A stretch of DNA of 45,986 nucleotides from Allobrachymonas sp. (GTDB taxonomy: Bacteria > Pseudomonadota > Gammaproteobacteria > Burkholderiales > Burkholderiaceae_C). Under the pieces are notes generated by a model, which saw only the letters and a list, made by a program, of their open reading frames with translations, was not told where the DNA came from and did not search any database. Where the stretch lies: assembly GCA_030529505.1 (NCBI GenBank), contig JAUMWT010000013.1, positions 1 to 45,986 on the forward strand, written 5' to 3'. The translations under genes and the position numbers were made by a program. Shown here piece after piece: positions 30,000 to 37,477 of the stretch (positions are counted from its first letter, which is position 1; every line of letters starts with the position of its first letter).

Positions 30000-30216
30000 G
30001 AATGAATCCGTTTAGCCAATGTTTTTATTGAAATGTGCGAAGCCACCCAAACAGCCAGTGTGTCCGCCTCCTGAAAAAAACCGCTCGCGCGCAAACGCCT
30101 CGGGGGCGCTGGCCGCGCGCCAACGGTTTCCGAAAAGGCGCATGGGCTGCGTTTGCGCACGTCTCAACATGCCTGCGCGCCCCATGCGCCCGAACCGTCA
30201 AAGCAACTGTTCCCCC

Positions 30217-30720
30217 TTATGGGTTGACCAGGGTGATGTTTTCCGGCGCTTTGCCGTCCACATACAAAATCACCGTGCCGCTGACGTTGCCGTCGATCTG
30301 CGGGCTGGCGATGCGAATGCTGCCGTCTGCGCCGCGCGTCACATCGTTGTAGTGGGTGCGAATCACCACGTTCTGCTGGTTGCCCGGCAACTTCAGGCTG
30401 CCGTCGGCTTGCTCCAGCGCGCGGGCGCTGAGGATCCGGCTTTCGCGCAGCGATTTGGCCGCCAGCGATTTGGCCGCCACCTGGACCGAGACCTTGTCGT
30501 GCAGTTCGATATCGCCCTTTTGCGCATCCTTGTAATTGGCCAGCGCCTCGTTGTAGTTCACGATCTGCGCCTGCCCCACGGCGGGCAGCAGCCAGCAGGC
30601 CGCGCCCAGCAAGGCTGCCCAGCGCATTGCGCCCCGCTCGGCCCTTGCCGTCCTTTCAGCCCGCCCGCTGCATTGGCCCCTTTCATGCGGGGCAGGGGCT
30701 GCCGTCATCGTCTTTTTCAT
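30217..30720 (-). CDS. Small exported protein of the CsgG-like locus
   Basis: The 167-residue product has an unusually long charged lead and then a signal segment (MRWAALLGAACWLLPAVGQAQ). The mature part, about 115 residues, starts IVNYNEALANYKDAQKGDIEL and ends PQIDGNVSGTVILYVDGKAP. I do not recognise the family. The ATG at 30720 has AAAGGAG 6 nt upstream. Its place between the repeat protein and the CsgG-like gene suggests a periplasmic chaperone, nucleator or minor subunit, but nothing in the sequence proves this. Confidence 0.65.
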   Translation of the reverse strand: MKKTMTAAPAPHERGQCSGRAERTARAERGAMRWAALLGAACWLLPAVGQAQIVNYNEALANYKDAQKGDIELHDKVSVQVAAKSLAAKSLRESRILSARALEQADGSLKLPGNQQNVVIRTHYNDVTRGADGSIRIASPQIDGNVSGTVILYVDGKAPENITLVNP

Positions 30721-30808
30721 CACGCACTCCTTTCTTCCCGATCACAGGCTTGCGCAGCGCACACGGGTTTCGTTCGACCACGGTGCAGCTGCGTTTGACC
30801 ACGGCTCT

Positions 30809-33403
30809 TCATCGGTACACCCGATCGGCTGCGCCACCCACAATCACCGACTGGCTCACCACGCCCGTTGGCGGCAGCACGCCAGCGCCCTTGTTGGCCG
30901 ACCAGCCCACGCCGCCGGTCACACCTGCTGCGGCATGCAGCGATCCGCCGTGGTTCACGCGCACGCTGCCTGCCGTCATGCCCGGCCCGGCCACCGTGGT
31001 ATTGCCCACGATGGCCACCTTGCCGTCGATGCGGCCGTGGTTGATCACCGAATTGGCCACGCTGCCCGGGCCTACGGCTGCGCCGTTGTTGCCCGCGATC
31101 AGCACCGTGCCTTTCAAATCACCGTGGTTGACGACCGAATTCACCGTGCCGCCCGCCGTGGCATGGCCGCGGTTGCCCGCAATCACCACCTTGCCGCTCA
31201 AGCGGCCCTTGTTGTCCACGCTGTTGACCGTGCTGCCTTCACCCCGGGCCGAGCCCTGGTTGCCGATCAGGGCCACGGTGGCGTTTTTCATCTCTTTCGT
31301 GTTGCGCACGCTATTGACCAGGCCGCCTCCGTCCGACCTGGCCTGGTTGCCCGCAATCAGCACGCGGCTGTTGTGCATCTCGCGGCGGTTGTCCACGCTG
31401 TTGAGCTGCCCGCCGCGCTGGGCATGGCCGCGGTTGCCGCTGATGACGATGGTGCTTTGGCTGATGGTGCCGCTGTTGCGCACCCCGTTGACCTGCCCGC
31501 CATTGACGGAGCTGCTATCGGCATTGCCCGCCAGCGTGATGGTGCTGTTGCTGATCTGCTTGCTGTTCTCAACACTGCTCACGCTCCCCTTGCCATGCAC
31601 GCTGCCGCGGTTGCCCGCCGCGGTGATGCGGCTGGAGCGGATCTGCCCGCGGTTATCCACGCTGTGCGCCTGACCCTGCTCGGCCACGCTGCCCTGGTTG
31701 CTGCGCAGCGTGATGCGGCTGGAGCGGATCTGCCCGCGGTTATCCACACTGTGCGCCTGGCCCTGCTCGGCCACGCTGCCCTGGTTGCTGCGCAGCGTGA
31801 TGCGGCTGCCGCTTTCGATGCGCGCACCGCTGCGGTTGCGCACGCTGGCCACGGCCGCATCGTCACGCATGGCGCGCAGGCTGCTGATGCGGTTGCTTTC
31901 GATCTGCACCTGGCTTTGGCCGATGTGGCCTTCGTTGTGCAAGCTGGCGGCCAGCGCGGTTTTGCCGTTGTCGGCGCGCACTTCAGCACTTTGGTTGCGG
32001 GCGATGCGCACATGGGTTTTGTCGAGCTGCCCATCGCCTTCGCTCACCACGCTGTTGGCAGCGGCCAGGCCCTTGTTGGCCGCGACCTGCTGGGCCGTGT
32101 TGCGCGACACCTGCACTTGCGCATCGCGCACTTGCCCGTTGATTTGCACCGCATTGGCCTGCGCGTGGCCCACGCCGCGATTGAGCACCGCGCGCCCAAA
32201 GGCCGTGCCTTCGCTGCCCTGGCTGCTGATGTGGCTGGCGCTGTTGCGATCCAGCACCACGGCGCCGCCGCTGATCTTGCCGCGCCCGTTCACGGCCAGC
32301 GCATTGGCGTTGACGCGCCCGCCATCGGCCTGCAAATTGTTGGCGCGGTTGCTGCGCACCAGCACGCTGGCGCGGTTCAGCTCGGTGCGCTCTTGCCCTT
32401 CGGCATACACACCATTGGCCACCAGAATGCCGTTTTTGCTGCGCCCGCCACCCAGCACCTGACCCGATCCGCCCTGGGTGCGCACATCTTGCGCGGTGTT
32501 GCCGGTCACGGCCACGGTGCCGCCTTGCATCTGGCCCTGGCCGTACACCGCCACCGAGTTGACAAAAGCCGTGCCACCACTGGCATCCACGCGCGTGGCC
32601 TGGTTGTTTTTGAGCAGCAGGCGCGCGTCTTGGCGCAATTCACTGTCGCGCAGCGAAATGGAGTTGGCCGCGGCCATGCTGCGCGTGGTGCGGCTGGCCG
32701 CACCAGCGGCCACCGAGCCTTCGCCGCCGCGCGCGCTGATCTGGTTGGCGCGGTTGCCGCTTTGGTGCAGCTGGGCGCCGTCCAGCTTGGACTGGCGCGC
32801 CAGCACGCTGTTGGCCAGGGCCGAACCGCCATCGGCCTGCACGCGCTCGGCCTGATTGTCGAGCAGGGCCGAGCGGGTGTTTTTCATCCCCGAGCCTTCA
32901 AGCGACTGGCTGTTGGCCAGGCCGCGCCCCTGCTTGCTGACGGATGCCACCGCGCCCAGCGCCACACTGCCGCTGCCGCCGCTGGCATTCACATCCCTGG
33001 CGCGGTTGTTGGCATTAATCAGGCGGCTGCTGTCCACGCTGCTGCCCGAGCCGCCTTCAGCCACGATGCTGTTGGCCGCTGCCTGCGCGCCGAAACTGCT
33101 GATCGAGCCTTCGCTGCGGTTGCTGCGCACGCGCAACTGGCTGCTGCGCACATCCTGCTGGCGCAGGGCCACGGCATTGGCATGGGTGGCACTGCTCAAA
33201 TCCACCTTGCCCACCACGTTGGCGCCCACGCCGCCCTTGCCGCCCTGGCTTTGCACCGCGCCGCTTTGCCGGTTGCCCGACACACGCACCTGGCTGTTGC
33301 CATCCAGTCTGGATTGGGCCTGCACGGCGGACAGGGGCAGCACAGCCAGCGCCAGCGCAGCGGCCAGCGCCAAAGGGCGAACAGAGAATTGAGGCAAATC
33401 CAT
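30809..33403 (-). CDS. Large exported N-S-V repeat protein (putative fibre subunit)
   Basis: The 864-residue product has a clean signal peptide (LALAAALALAVLPLSAVQAQ). Nearly the whole remainder is repeats. In the first half, units follow S-x-[LV]-x-V-x-x-N...V-x-A-x-G-G...A-N-S-V. In the second half they shift to about 30-residue units such as NSVDNRGQIRSSRITLRSNQ and end in units like NSVVNHGDLKGTVLIAGN. There are no cysteines. Such N/Q/S/G/V beta-strand repeats resemble curlin-like or hair-like exported fibres. The start has AAGGAT 6 nt upstream. It likely uses the CsgG-like pore downstream. Function is inferred from architecture and context only. Confidence 0.75.
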   Translation of the reverse strand: MDLPQFSVRPLALAAALALAVLPLSAVQAQSRLDGNSQVRVSGNRQSGAVQSQGGKGGVGANVVGKVDLSSATHANAVALRQQDVRSSQLRVRSNRSEGSISSFGAQAAANSIVAEGGSGSSVDSSRLINANNRARDVNASGGSGSVALGAVASVSKQGRGLANSQSLEGSGMKNTRSALLDNQAERVQADGGSALANSVLARQSKLDGAQLHQSGNRANQISARGGEGSVAAGAASRTTRSMAAANSISLRDSELRQDARLLLKNNQATRVDASGGTAFVNSVAVYGQGQMQGGTVAVTGNTAQDVRTQGGSGQVLGGGRSKNGILVANGVYAEGQERTELNRASVLVRSNRANNLQADGGRVNANALAVNGRGKISGGAVVLDRNSASHISSQGSEGTAFGRAVLNRGVGHAQANAVQINGQVRDAQVQVSRNTAQQVAANKGLAAANSVVSEGDGQLDKTHVRIARNQSAEVRADNGKTALAASLHNEGHIGQSQVQIESNRISSLRAMRDDAAVASVRNRSGARIESGSRITLRSNQGSVAEQGQAHSVDNRGQIRSSRITLRSNQGSVAEQGQAHSVDNRGQIRSSRITAAGNRGSVHGKGSVSSVENSKQISNSTITLAGNADSSSVNGGQVNGVRNSGTISQSTIVISGNRGHAQRGGQLNSVDNRREMHNSRVLIAGNQARSDGGGLVNSVRNTKEMKNATVALIGNQGSARGEGSTVNSVDNKGRLSGKVVIAGNRGHATAGGTVNSVVNHGDLKGTVLIAGNNGAAVGPGSVANSVINHGRIDGKVAIVGNTTVAGPGMTAGSVRVNHGGSLHAAAGVTGGVGWSANKGAGVLPPTGVVSQSVIVGGAADRVYR
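31623..31796 (-). repeat. 87-bp tandem duplication inside the large repeat gene
   Basis: 31623-31709 and 31710-31796 are two 87-bp copies differing at only two positions. They encode the same 29 residues twice (ITLRSNQGSVAEQGQAHSVD plus nine), without a frame change. The duplication is clearly recent. Confidence 0.9.
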
Positions 33404-33429
33404 GACCGATCCTTAGCGACACCCACTCA

Positions 33430-33473
33430 GAATCTCTTCAAAATCTCCTCGCAGCGAGATCTTGAACAAACTC
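33430..33473. repeat. 44-bp mini-element made only of inverted ends (E)
   Basis: GAATCTCTTCAAAATCTC and GAGATCTTGAACAAACTC are joined by only a few bases and flanked on both sides by TCA (33427-33429 and 33474-33476). It is the two terminal repeats with almost no interior. Confidence 0.75.
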
Positions 33474-33476
33474 TCA

Positions 33477-33650
33477 GAGCCTGTTCACGATCTCAACGCG
33501 AGGCGATTGGACAGAGTGCGGGATGGGATGCAAGGCGCACACCAAAGCACATGAGCGAAGCGCATAGCCCGTGCCATGGACGAGATTTGCAACGCAGCAG
33601 ACCGCCCGCCTCCGTATTCAGGCGCCCGTGAGGAGATTGTGAGCAGGCTC
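33477..33650 (+). repeat. MITE-like element F
   Basis: A 174-bp copy with ends GAGCCTGTTCACGATCTC and GAGATTGTGAGCAGGCTC. It is flanked by TCA on both sides (33474-33476 and 33651-33653), the left one shared with element E. It sits between the small and the large repeat-protein genes of the CsgG-like locus. Confidence 0.95.
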
Positions 33651-33805
33651 TCAGGGAATAAGAGAGCCAGACAAGAGAAATGAAAGGCCCTGCAGCGCAA
33701 CGCTCGTTGCAACCAGACGAGCCTCTCCCCTCTTGCCATTGATGCCAGGCCCGCCCGCGCACGCGCTTCACCCAAGCAGCACACGCGGGCGAACCCTTCA
33801 CGTCA

Positions 33806-34165
33806 TCACTGCAACTGCAAGCTGTTGACGTTGGCCTGGCCGCCAATGGCCGTTACCTCGCCTGATTCGTTATCCATCACGTTGACCGTGCTCTCATTGA
33901 TCTTGGAATTGATCAGCTGCACGGAGTTGACGTTGGCTTGCCCCGTCAAATTGGCAGAAACGCCATAGCCCCCAGCCGATCCGCCGCCAACACTCACCTT
34001 GTTGGATTTGTTTTTCATGATATTGATGGTGCTGTTCTTCACTTCAGAACCGCTGGAACCTTTCACGCTGGCCAGGCCGGGTATTTCAAGTCCGCCAGAT
34101 TGCGCAAATGCGCTGGCAGAGAACGCAAGGGCCAAAGCGCCGGTCATCATTGCAAGCTTTTTCAT
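33806..34165 (-). CDS. Small exported repeat protein (putative fibre subunit)
   Basis: The 119-residue product has a signal peptide (MMTGALALAFSASAFAQ). The mature part, about 97 residues, contains two similar units, each with a polar N/S/K/E strand and the close GQANVNSVQL or GQANVNSLQL. The glycine-rich turn SVGGGSAGGYGVS separates them. This size, the two-unit design and the Gly/Asn/Ser/Gln content resemble curlin-type amyloid subunits, but there is no clear CsgA consensus. Base composition is lower in GC than nearby. The ATG has GAGGAG at about 8 nt. It is the first gene of the same-strand block. Confidence 0.75.
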   Translation of the reverse strand: MKKLAMMTGALALAFSASAFAQSGGLEIPGLASVKGSSGSEVKNSTINIMKNKSNKVSVGGGSAGGYGVSANLTGQANVNSVQLINSKINESTVNVMDNESGEVTAIGGQANVNSLQLQ

Positions 34166-34544
34166 ACTGAACTCCTCTCTCAGGAAAGATTGAAAGCATG
34201 TGGCTGCCAGTTGTTTGCAGCAACCACGATGCGAACTTTAGGAGCACAGATTCTTCCGTTTTTAGCCCATAAGGCAAACAAATGTAAAACGAGTAAGGGC
34301 GCTTCAAAACAGCATGAAATGGCCCGAAGCAGCAAGCTTGCCGTCAGCTCCGGCAGGCGTTTTTTCAAATTCCCTCTGATTATTCATTCATGTTTTAATG
34401 AATTTGACAATTGCCTGACCAAAAACCATCCGCGGCCCATTGGCAGCCGCTCTCCCAAAGCCAATTCATTATCAAAAACATGTTCGCAAGATTATTCAAC
34501 GCCGATTAACATTCATTTTGATCCCGTTACTTTCCGGCTGCCAA

Positions 34545-34733
34545 CAAGCTGTTCAAAGCCTCAAGGCGAGGCCATTGGACGGGGGCGGGATGCGGTGCAA
34601 GGCGCACATTTTTCTTTTATGCATGTGGCGCAGCGCCCATGTAACACAGAAAGGTCTGGACAAGATTGGCAAAGAAGCAGACTGCCCGCTTCCATCATTC
34701 AAGCGCCCGTGTGAAAACTTTGAGCAACTTTTC
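34545..34733 (+). repeat. MITE-like element G (diverged)
   Basis: From CAAGCTGTTCAAAGCCTC to about TTTGAGCAACTTTTC it keeps the family's internal order (GGGATGCGGTGCAAGGCGCAC, GACAAGATTGGCAA, CTTCCATCATTCAAGCGCCC). Both ends are eroded, so the exact limits and target duplication cannot be set. Confidence 0.75.
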
Positions 34734-34930
34734 CAAGAGCAGGCATGCATCAGCCAAGCAGCCCGCGCCCGAACGGACGGCCATCATTCGATTCCGCTCG
34801 TGCGCGCAATGCCCTGCGCTGGGCGCATTGCCACGCCGCTGCAGCAGCTGGCGCCCCCTCCCTCCTGCGCTTCAATGAACGCCCCGTGCGCGACAATGCG
34901 TGCTTCCTCTGCCGCCCCGAGTTACCCGCC

Positions 34931-36085
34931 ATGCCCCGCCCGATCGAAGCCTTCATCCATCTGGATGCCCTGCGCCACAACCTGCTGCGCTGCCGCCAGG
35001 CAGCCGACAGCGCCCGCGTGTGGGCCGTCGTCAAGGCCAATGCCTACGGGCATGGCATCGAGCGTGTGTACGAGGCCCTGAACGGCTCCGACGGCTTTGC
35101 CCTGCTCGATCTGGACGAAGCGCAGCGCCTGCGCGATCTGGGCTGGCGCGGCCCCATCCTCTTGCTCGAAGGCGTGTTTGCCGCGCGCGATCTGGAGCTG
35201 TGCTCGCGCCTGGGGCTGTGGCACAGCGTGCACCACGAGGCGCAGATCGACTGGCTCGCGGGCCACAAAACCCTGCAGCCGCACACCGTGTTTTTGAAAA
35301 TCAACACCGGCATGAACCGCCTGGGCTTTGCCCCCGAACGCGCCCGCGCCGCCTGCGCGCGCCTGCAAGCCCTGCCCCAGGTGGCCGAAGCCGGGCTGAT
35401 GATGCACTTTGCAACGGCTGATGAAGCTACTGCTGGCTGGCAACAAGCCTGGCGGTGTTTTCAGCAGGCCACGGCCGATCTGGGCGGGCCGCGCAGCGTG
35501 TGCAACAGCGCGGCCCTGCTGCGCCAACCCGAAATCGCTGCGCAAACCGACTGGGTGCGCCCCGGCATCGCCCTTTACGGCAGCAGCCCCGATGCCGCCG
35601 AGCACAGCAGCGCCCACTGGGGCCTGCAGCCCGCCATGAGCCTGCGCAGCCGCATCATCGCCGTGCAAAACCTGCTGCCCGGCCAAAGCGTGGGCTACGG
35701 CGCCAGCTTCACGGCCGAGCGGCCCATGTGCATCGGCATCGTGGCCTGCGGCTATGCCGACGGCTACCCGCGCACCTGCCCCACGGGCACGCCGGTGCTG
35801 GTGAATGGCATACGCACCCGCACCCTGGGGCGCGTGAGCATGGACATGCTGGCCGTGGACTTGTCCGCCCCGCTGGCAGGCACGCCGCTGGATGCAGCGC
35901 CCGCGGCCAAAGCAGCGCAAACGCCACCCGGCTGCCCGCCCGGCCTGGGCAGCGAAGTCACCCTCTGGGGGCAGGCCAGTTGCGGCGCAGTGCTGCCCAT
36001 TGACGAAGTGGCCGCCGCCGCAGGCACGCTGGGCTATGAATTGATGTGCGCCCTGGCCCAGCGCGTGCCGGTGCAAGTGGTTTAA
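34931..36085 (+). CDS. alr: Alanine racemase
   Basis: This PLP enzyme interconverts L- and D-alanine for peptidoglycan. The 384-residue product has the PLP-lysine motif VVKANAYGHG (Lys35), the substrate region KINTGMNRLGF, and the catalytic tyrosine in SVGYGASF (Tyr256) with RVSMDM further on. An Ala/Pro-rich insertion (GTPLDAAPAAKAAQTPPGCP) lies before GSEVTLWG and is not part of the usual core. The ATG at 34931 begins the conserved IEAFIHLDALRHN; the frame is open upstream, but composition and content there are not coding. Confidence 0.96.
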   Translation: MPRPIEAFIHLDALRHNLLRCRQAADSARVWAVVKANAYGHGIERVYEALNGSDGFALLDLDEAQRLRDLGWRGPILLLEGVFAARDLELCSRLGLWHSVHHEAQIDWLAGHKTLQPHTVFLKINTGMNRLGFAPERARAACARLQALPQVAEAGLMMHFATADEATAGWQQAWRCFQQATADLGGPRSVCNSAALLRQPEIAAQTDWVRPGIALYGSSPDAAEHSSAHWGLQPAMSLRSRIIAVQNLLPGQSVGYGASFTAERPMCIGIVACGYADGYPRTCPTGTPVLVNGIRTRTLGRVSMDMLAVDLSAPLAGTPLDAAPAAKAAQTPPGCPPGLGSEVTLWGQASCGAVLPIDEVAAAAGTLGYELMCALAQRVPVQVV

Positions 36086-36434
36086 GCGCCTGTGCCTGCC
36101 TTTTTTGAAAAGGGCCTGCCCCGACACGAAAAGCCACCGGCCCAAGCGGCAGCGGCAAGGCGAAAACCGCAAAGCGGCCGCCCGGCCCGGCTATGCGCTT
36201 TTGCACGCCAGCCGAGGCCATGAAGCAAGGCTGCCCGCACGCGCATCACGGCCGTGACCGCTCCCTGCCGCCCCGCTGCACGGCACAAGCTTTCGCGCAC
36301 CCTCCCCAGCCATCAAGAAATGATGATGCCCCACGGCTGCCCTGGGTTTGCGCACGGCCCCAGCACGCGCCGATTGGGCCGGGACGTAAAAGCCAGCGTG
36401 CAGCCCATCCCCGCGCAAGCAAGGGGCCTGCTTA
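36086..36434. other. About 350-bp interval without a convincing gene
   Basis: The interval lies between alr and element H. No domain, good start or RNA structure could be supported on either strand. Confidence 0.4.
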
Positions 36435-36595
36435 GAACCTGTTCAAAATCTCATCGTGAAGTGATTGGAAATGGAGCGGGATGGGATGCAAGGCGCAAAT
36501 CGCAGTGCATAGCCCGTGCTATGGACAAGATTTGCAACGCAGCAGACCGCCCGCTTCCATTTTCAAGCGCCCGCGAGGAGATTTTGAACAGGTTC
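36435..36595 (+). repeat. MITE-like element H (best-preserved copy)
   Basis: A 161-bp copy with perfectly matching inverted ends: GAACCTGTTCAAAATCTC on the left, GAGATTTTGAACAGGTTC on the right. A direct TTA sits on each side (36432-36434 and 36596-36598). It is the clearest single example of the family. Confidence 0.97.
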
Positions 36596-36715
36596 TTAGG
36601 GCCTGGCCCGCGCACCTGCCAACAAGGCCGAGCGCCAGCCCGGCCAAAAAACAGGCATCCGCCCGCCTGCGTGCACGGGCGCATGAAAAAAGCAAGAAGA
36701 AATCATGCGCCGCAT

Positions 36716-36727
36716 CCCGTATACGGG
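36716..36727. promoter_or_regulatory. Palindrome upstream of the ArsR-type gene
   Basis: CCCGTATACGGG is a perfect 12-bp palindrome 60 bp before the start codon of the regulator. ArsR-type repressors bind imperfect palindromes of this size near their own promoters, so it is a candidate operator. Confidence 0.45.
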
Positions 36728-36787
36728 CCAAGCTTCAGGCAAAATGTTGCCCCTTGTTTCTTTATGCTTACTTGCCTGAAAGCCATC

Positions 36788-37120
36788 ATGCCCAAAGACG
36801 ACAATTCCATCGCTGTCCTGTCATTTGGCGAAAACGCCCGCCAAGCCAGCCATTTGCTGCGCGTGCTCGGCAACGAGAACCGGCTGCGATTGATGTGCCA
36901 GTTGAGCCAGGGAGAAAGATCGGTCGGCGAGCTGGAAACCCTGCTGGGCATCCGCCAGCCCACCCTGTCGCAGCAGCTGGGCATCCTGCGCGAAGAGGGG
37001 CTGACCGCCACCCGCCGAAGCGGCAAACAAATCTTCTACCGCATCAACAGCGAACAGGCGCTGCACATTCTGCGAACACTCTCCCTCCTGTATCCGCCCG
37101 CCCCGCCCGATCAGGCATAA
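36788..37120 (+). CDS. ArsR-family winged-helix repressor
   Basis: The 110-residue product has the full ArsR fold: ASHLLRVLGNENRLRLMCQLSQGERSVGELE, the recognition helix RQPTLSQQLGILREEGL, and the wing ATRRSGKQIFYRI. It resembles BigR/SqrR-type regulators (RLMCQLSQGE) but has only one cysteine where those sense persulfide with two, so another signal is likely. I chose the ATG at 36788; one eight codons upstream is possible. The stop TAA is immediately followed by element I. No obvious target operon is adjacent. Confidence 0.88.
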   Translation: MPKDDNSIAVLSFGENARQASHLLRVLGNENRLRLMCQLSQGERSVGELETLLGIRQPTLSQQLGILREEGLTATRRSGKQIFYRINSEQALHILRTLSLLYPPAPPDQA

Positions 37121-37307
37121 GAAGCCGTTCAAAGCCTCAAGACAGGGCGATTGAACAGGGTGCGGGATGGCGTGCGATGCGCACATCAAAGTACATGGGC
37201 GAAATGCATGACCCATGCGGCATGTGAAAGATGATCGACAAGATTTGCAAAGCCGCAAACCGTCCGCTTCCATTTTCAAACGCCCGCAAGCGGGCCTGGG
37301 CAGGCTC
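37121..37307 (+). repeat. MITE-like element I, abutting the ArsR-type stop
   Basis: A 187-bp copy starting GAAGCCGTTCAAAGCCTC and ending CTGGGCAGGCTC. The left flank is the regulator's own stop codon TAA (37118-37120), which could be one half of a TNA target. The right flank is TTG, so the duplication is not intact. Confidence 0.8.
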
Positions 37308-37477
37308 TTGCCGCCCGCTGGCACGCTCGTCCGGCAGGCATTTGCAGCACGGCAGATGTGCCGTGCCTTTGCCTGCGCCGCATATCCACTACGCGCACCA
37401 CGCCGCAACAACGTCCCCATGGCCGCTAGCGCCACGGGCTGCGGCATGGCAGCGCCCAGCCACGGGCCGCCGCTTCA

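Noticed and set aside
30935-33631. An open plus-strand frame of 898 codons opposite the large repeat protein
   Set aside because: No signal peptide or domain; the opposite strand has a signal peptide, a good start site and coherent repeats.
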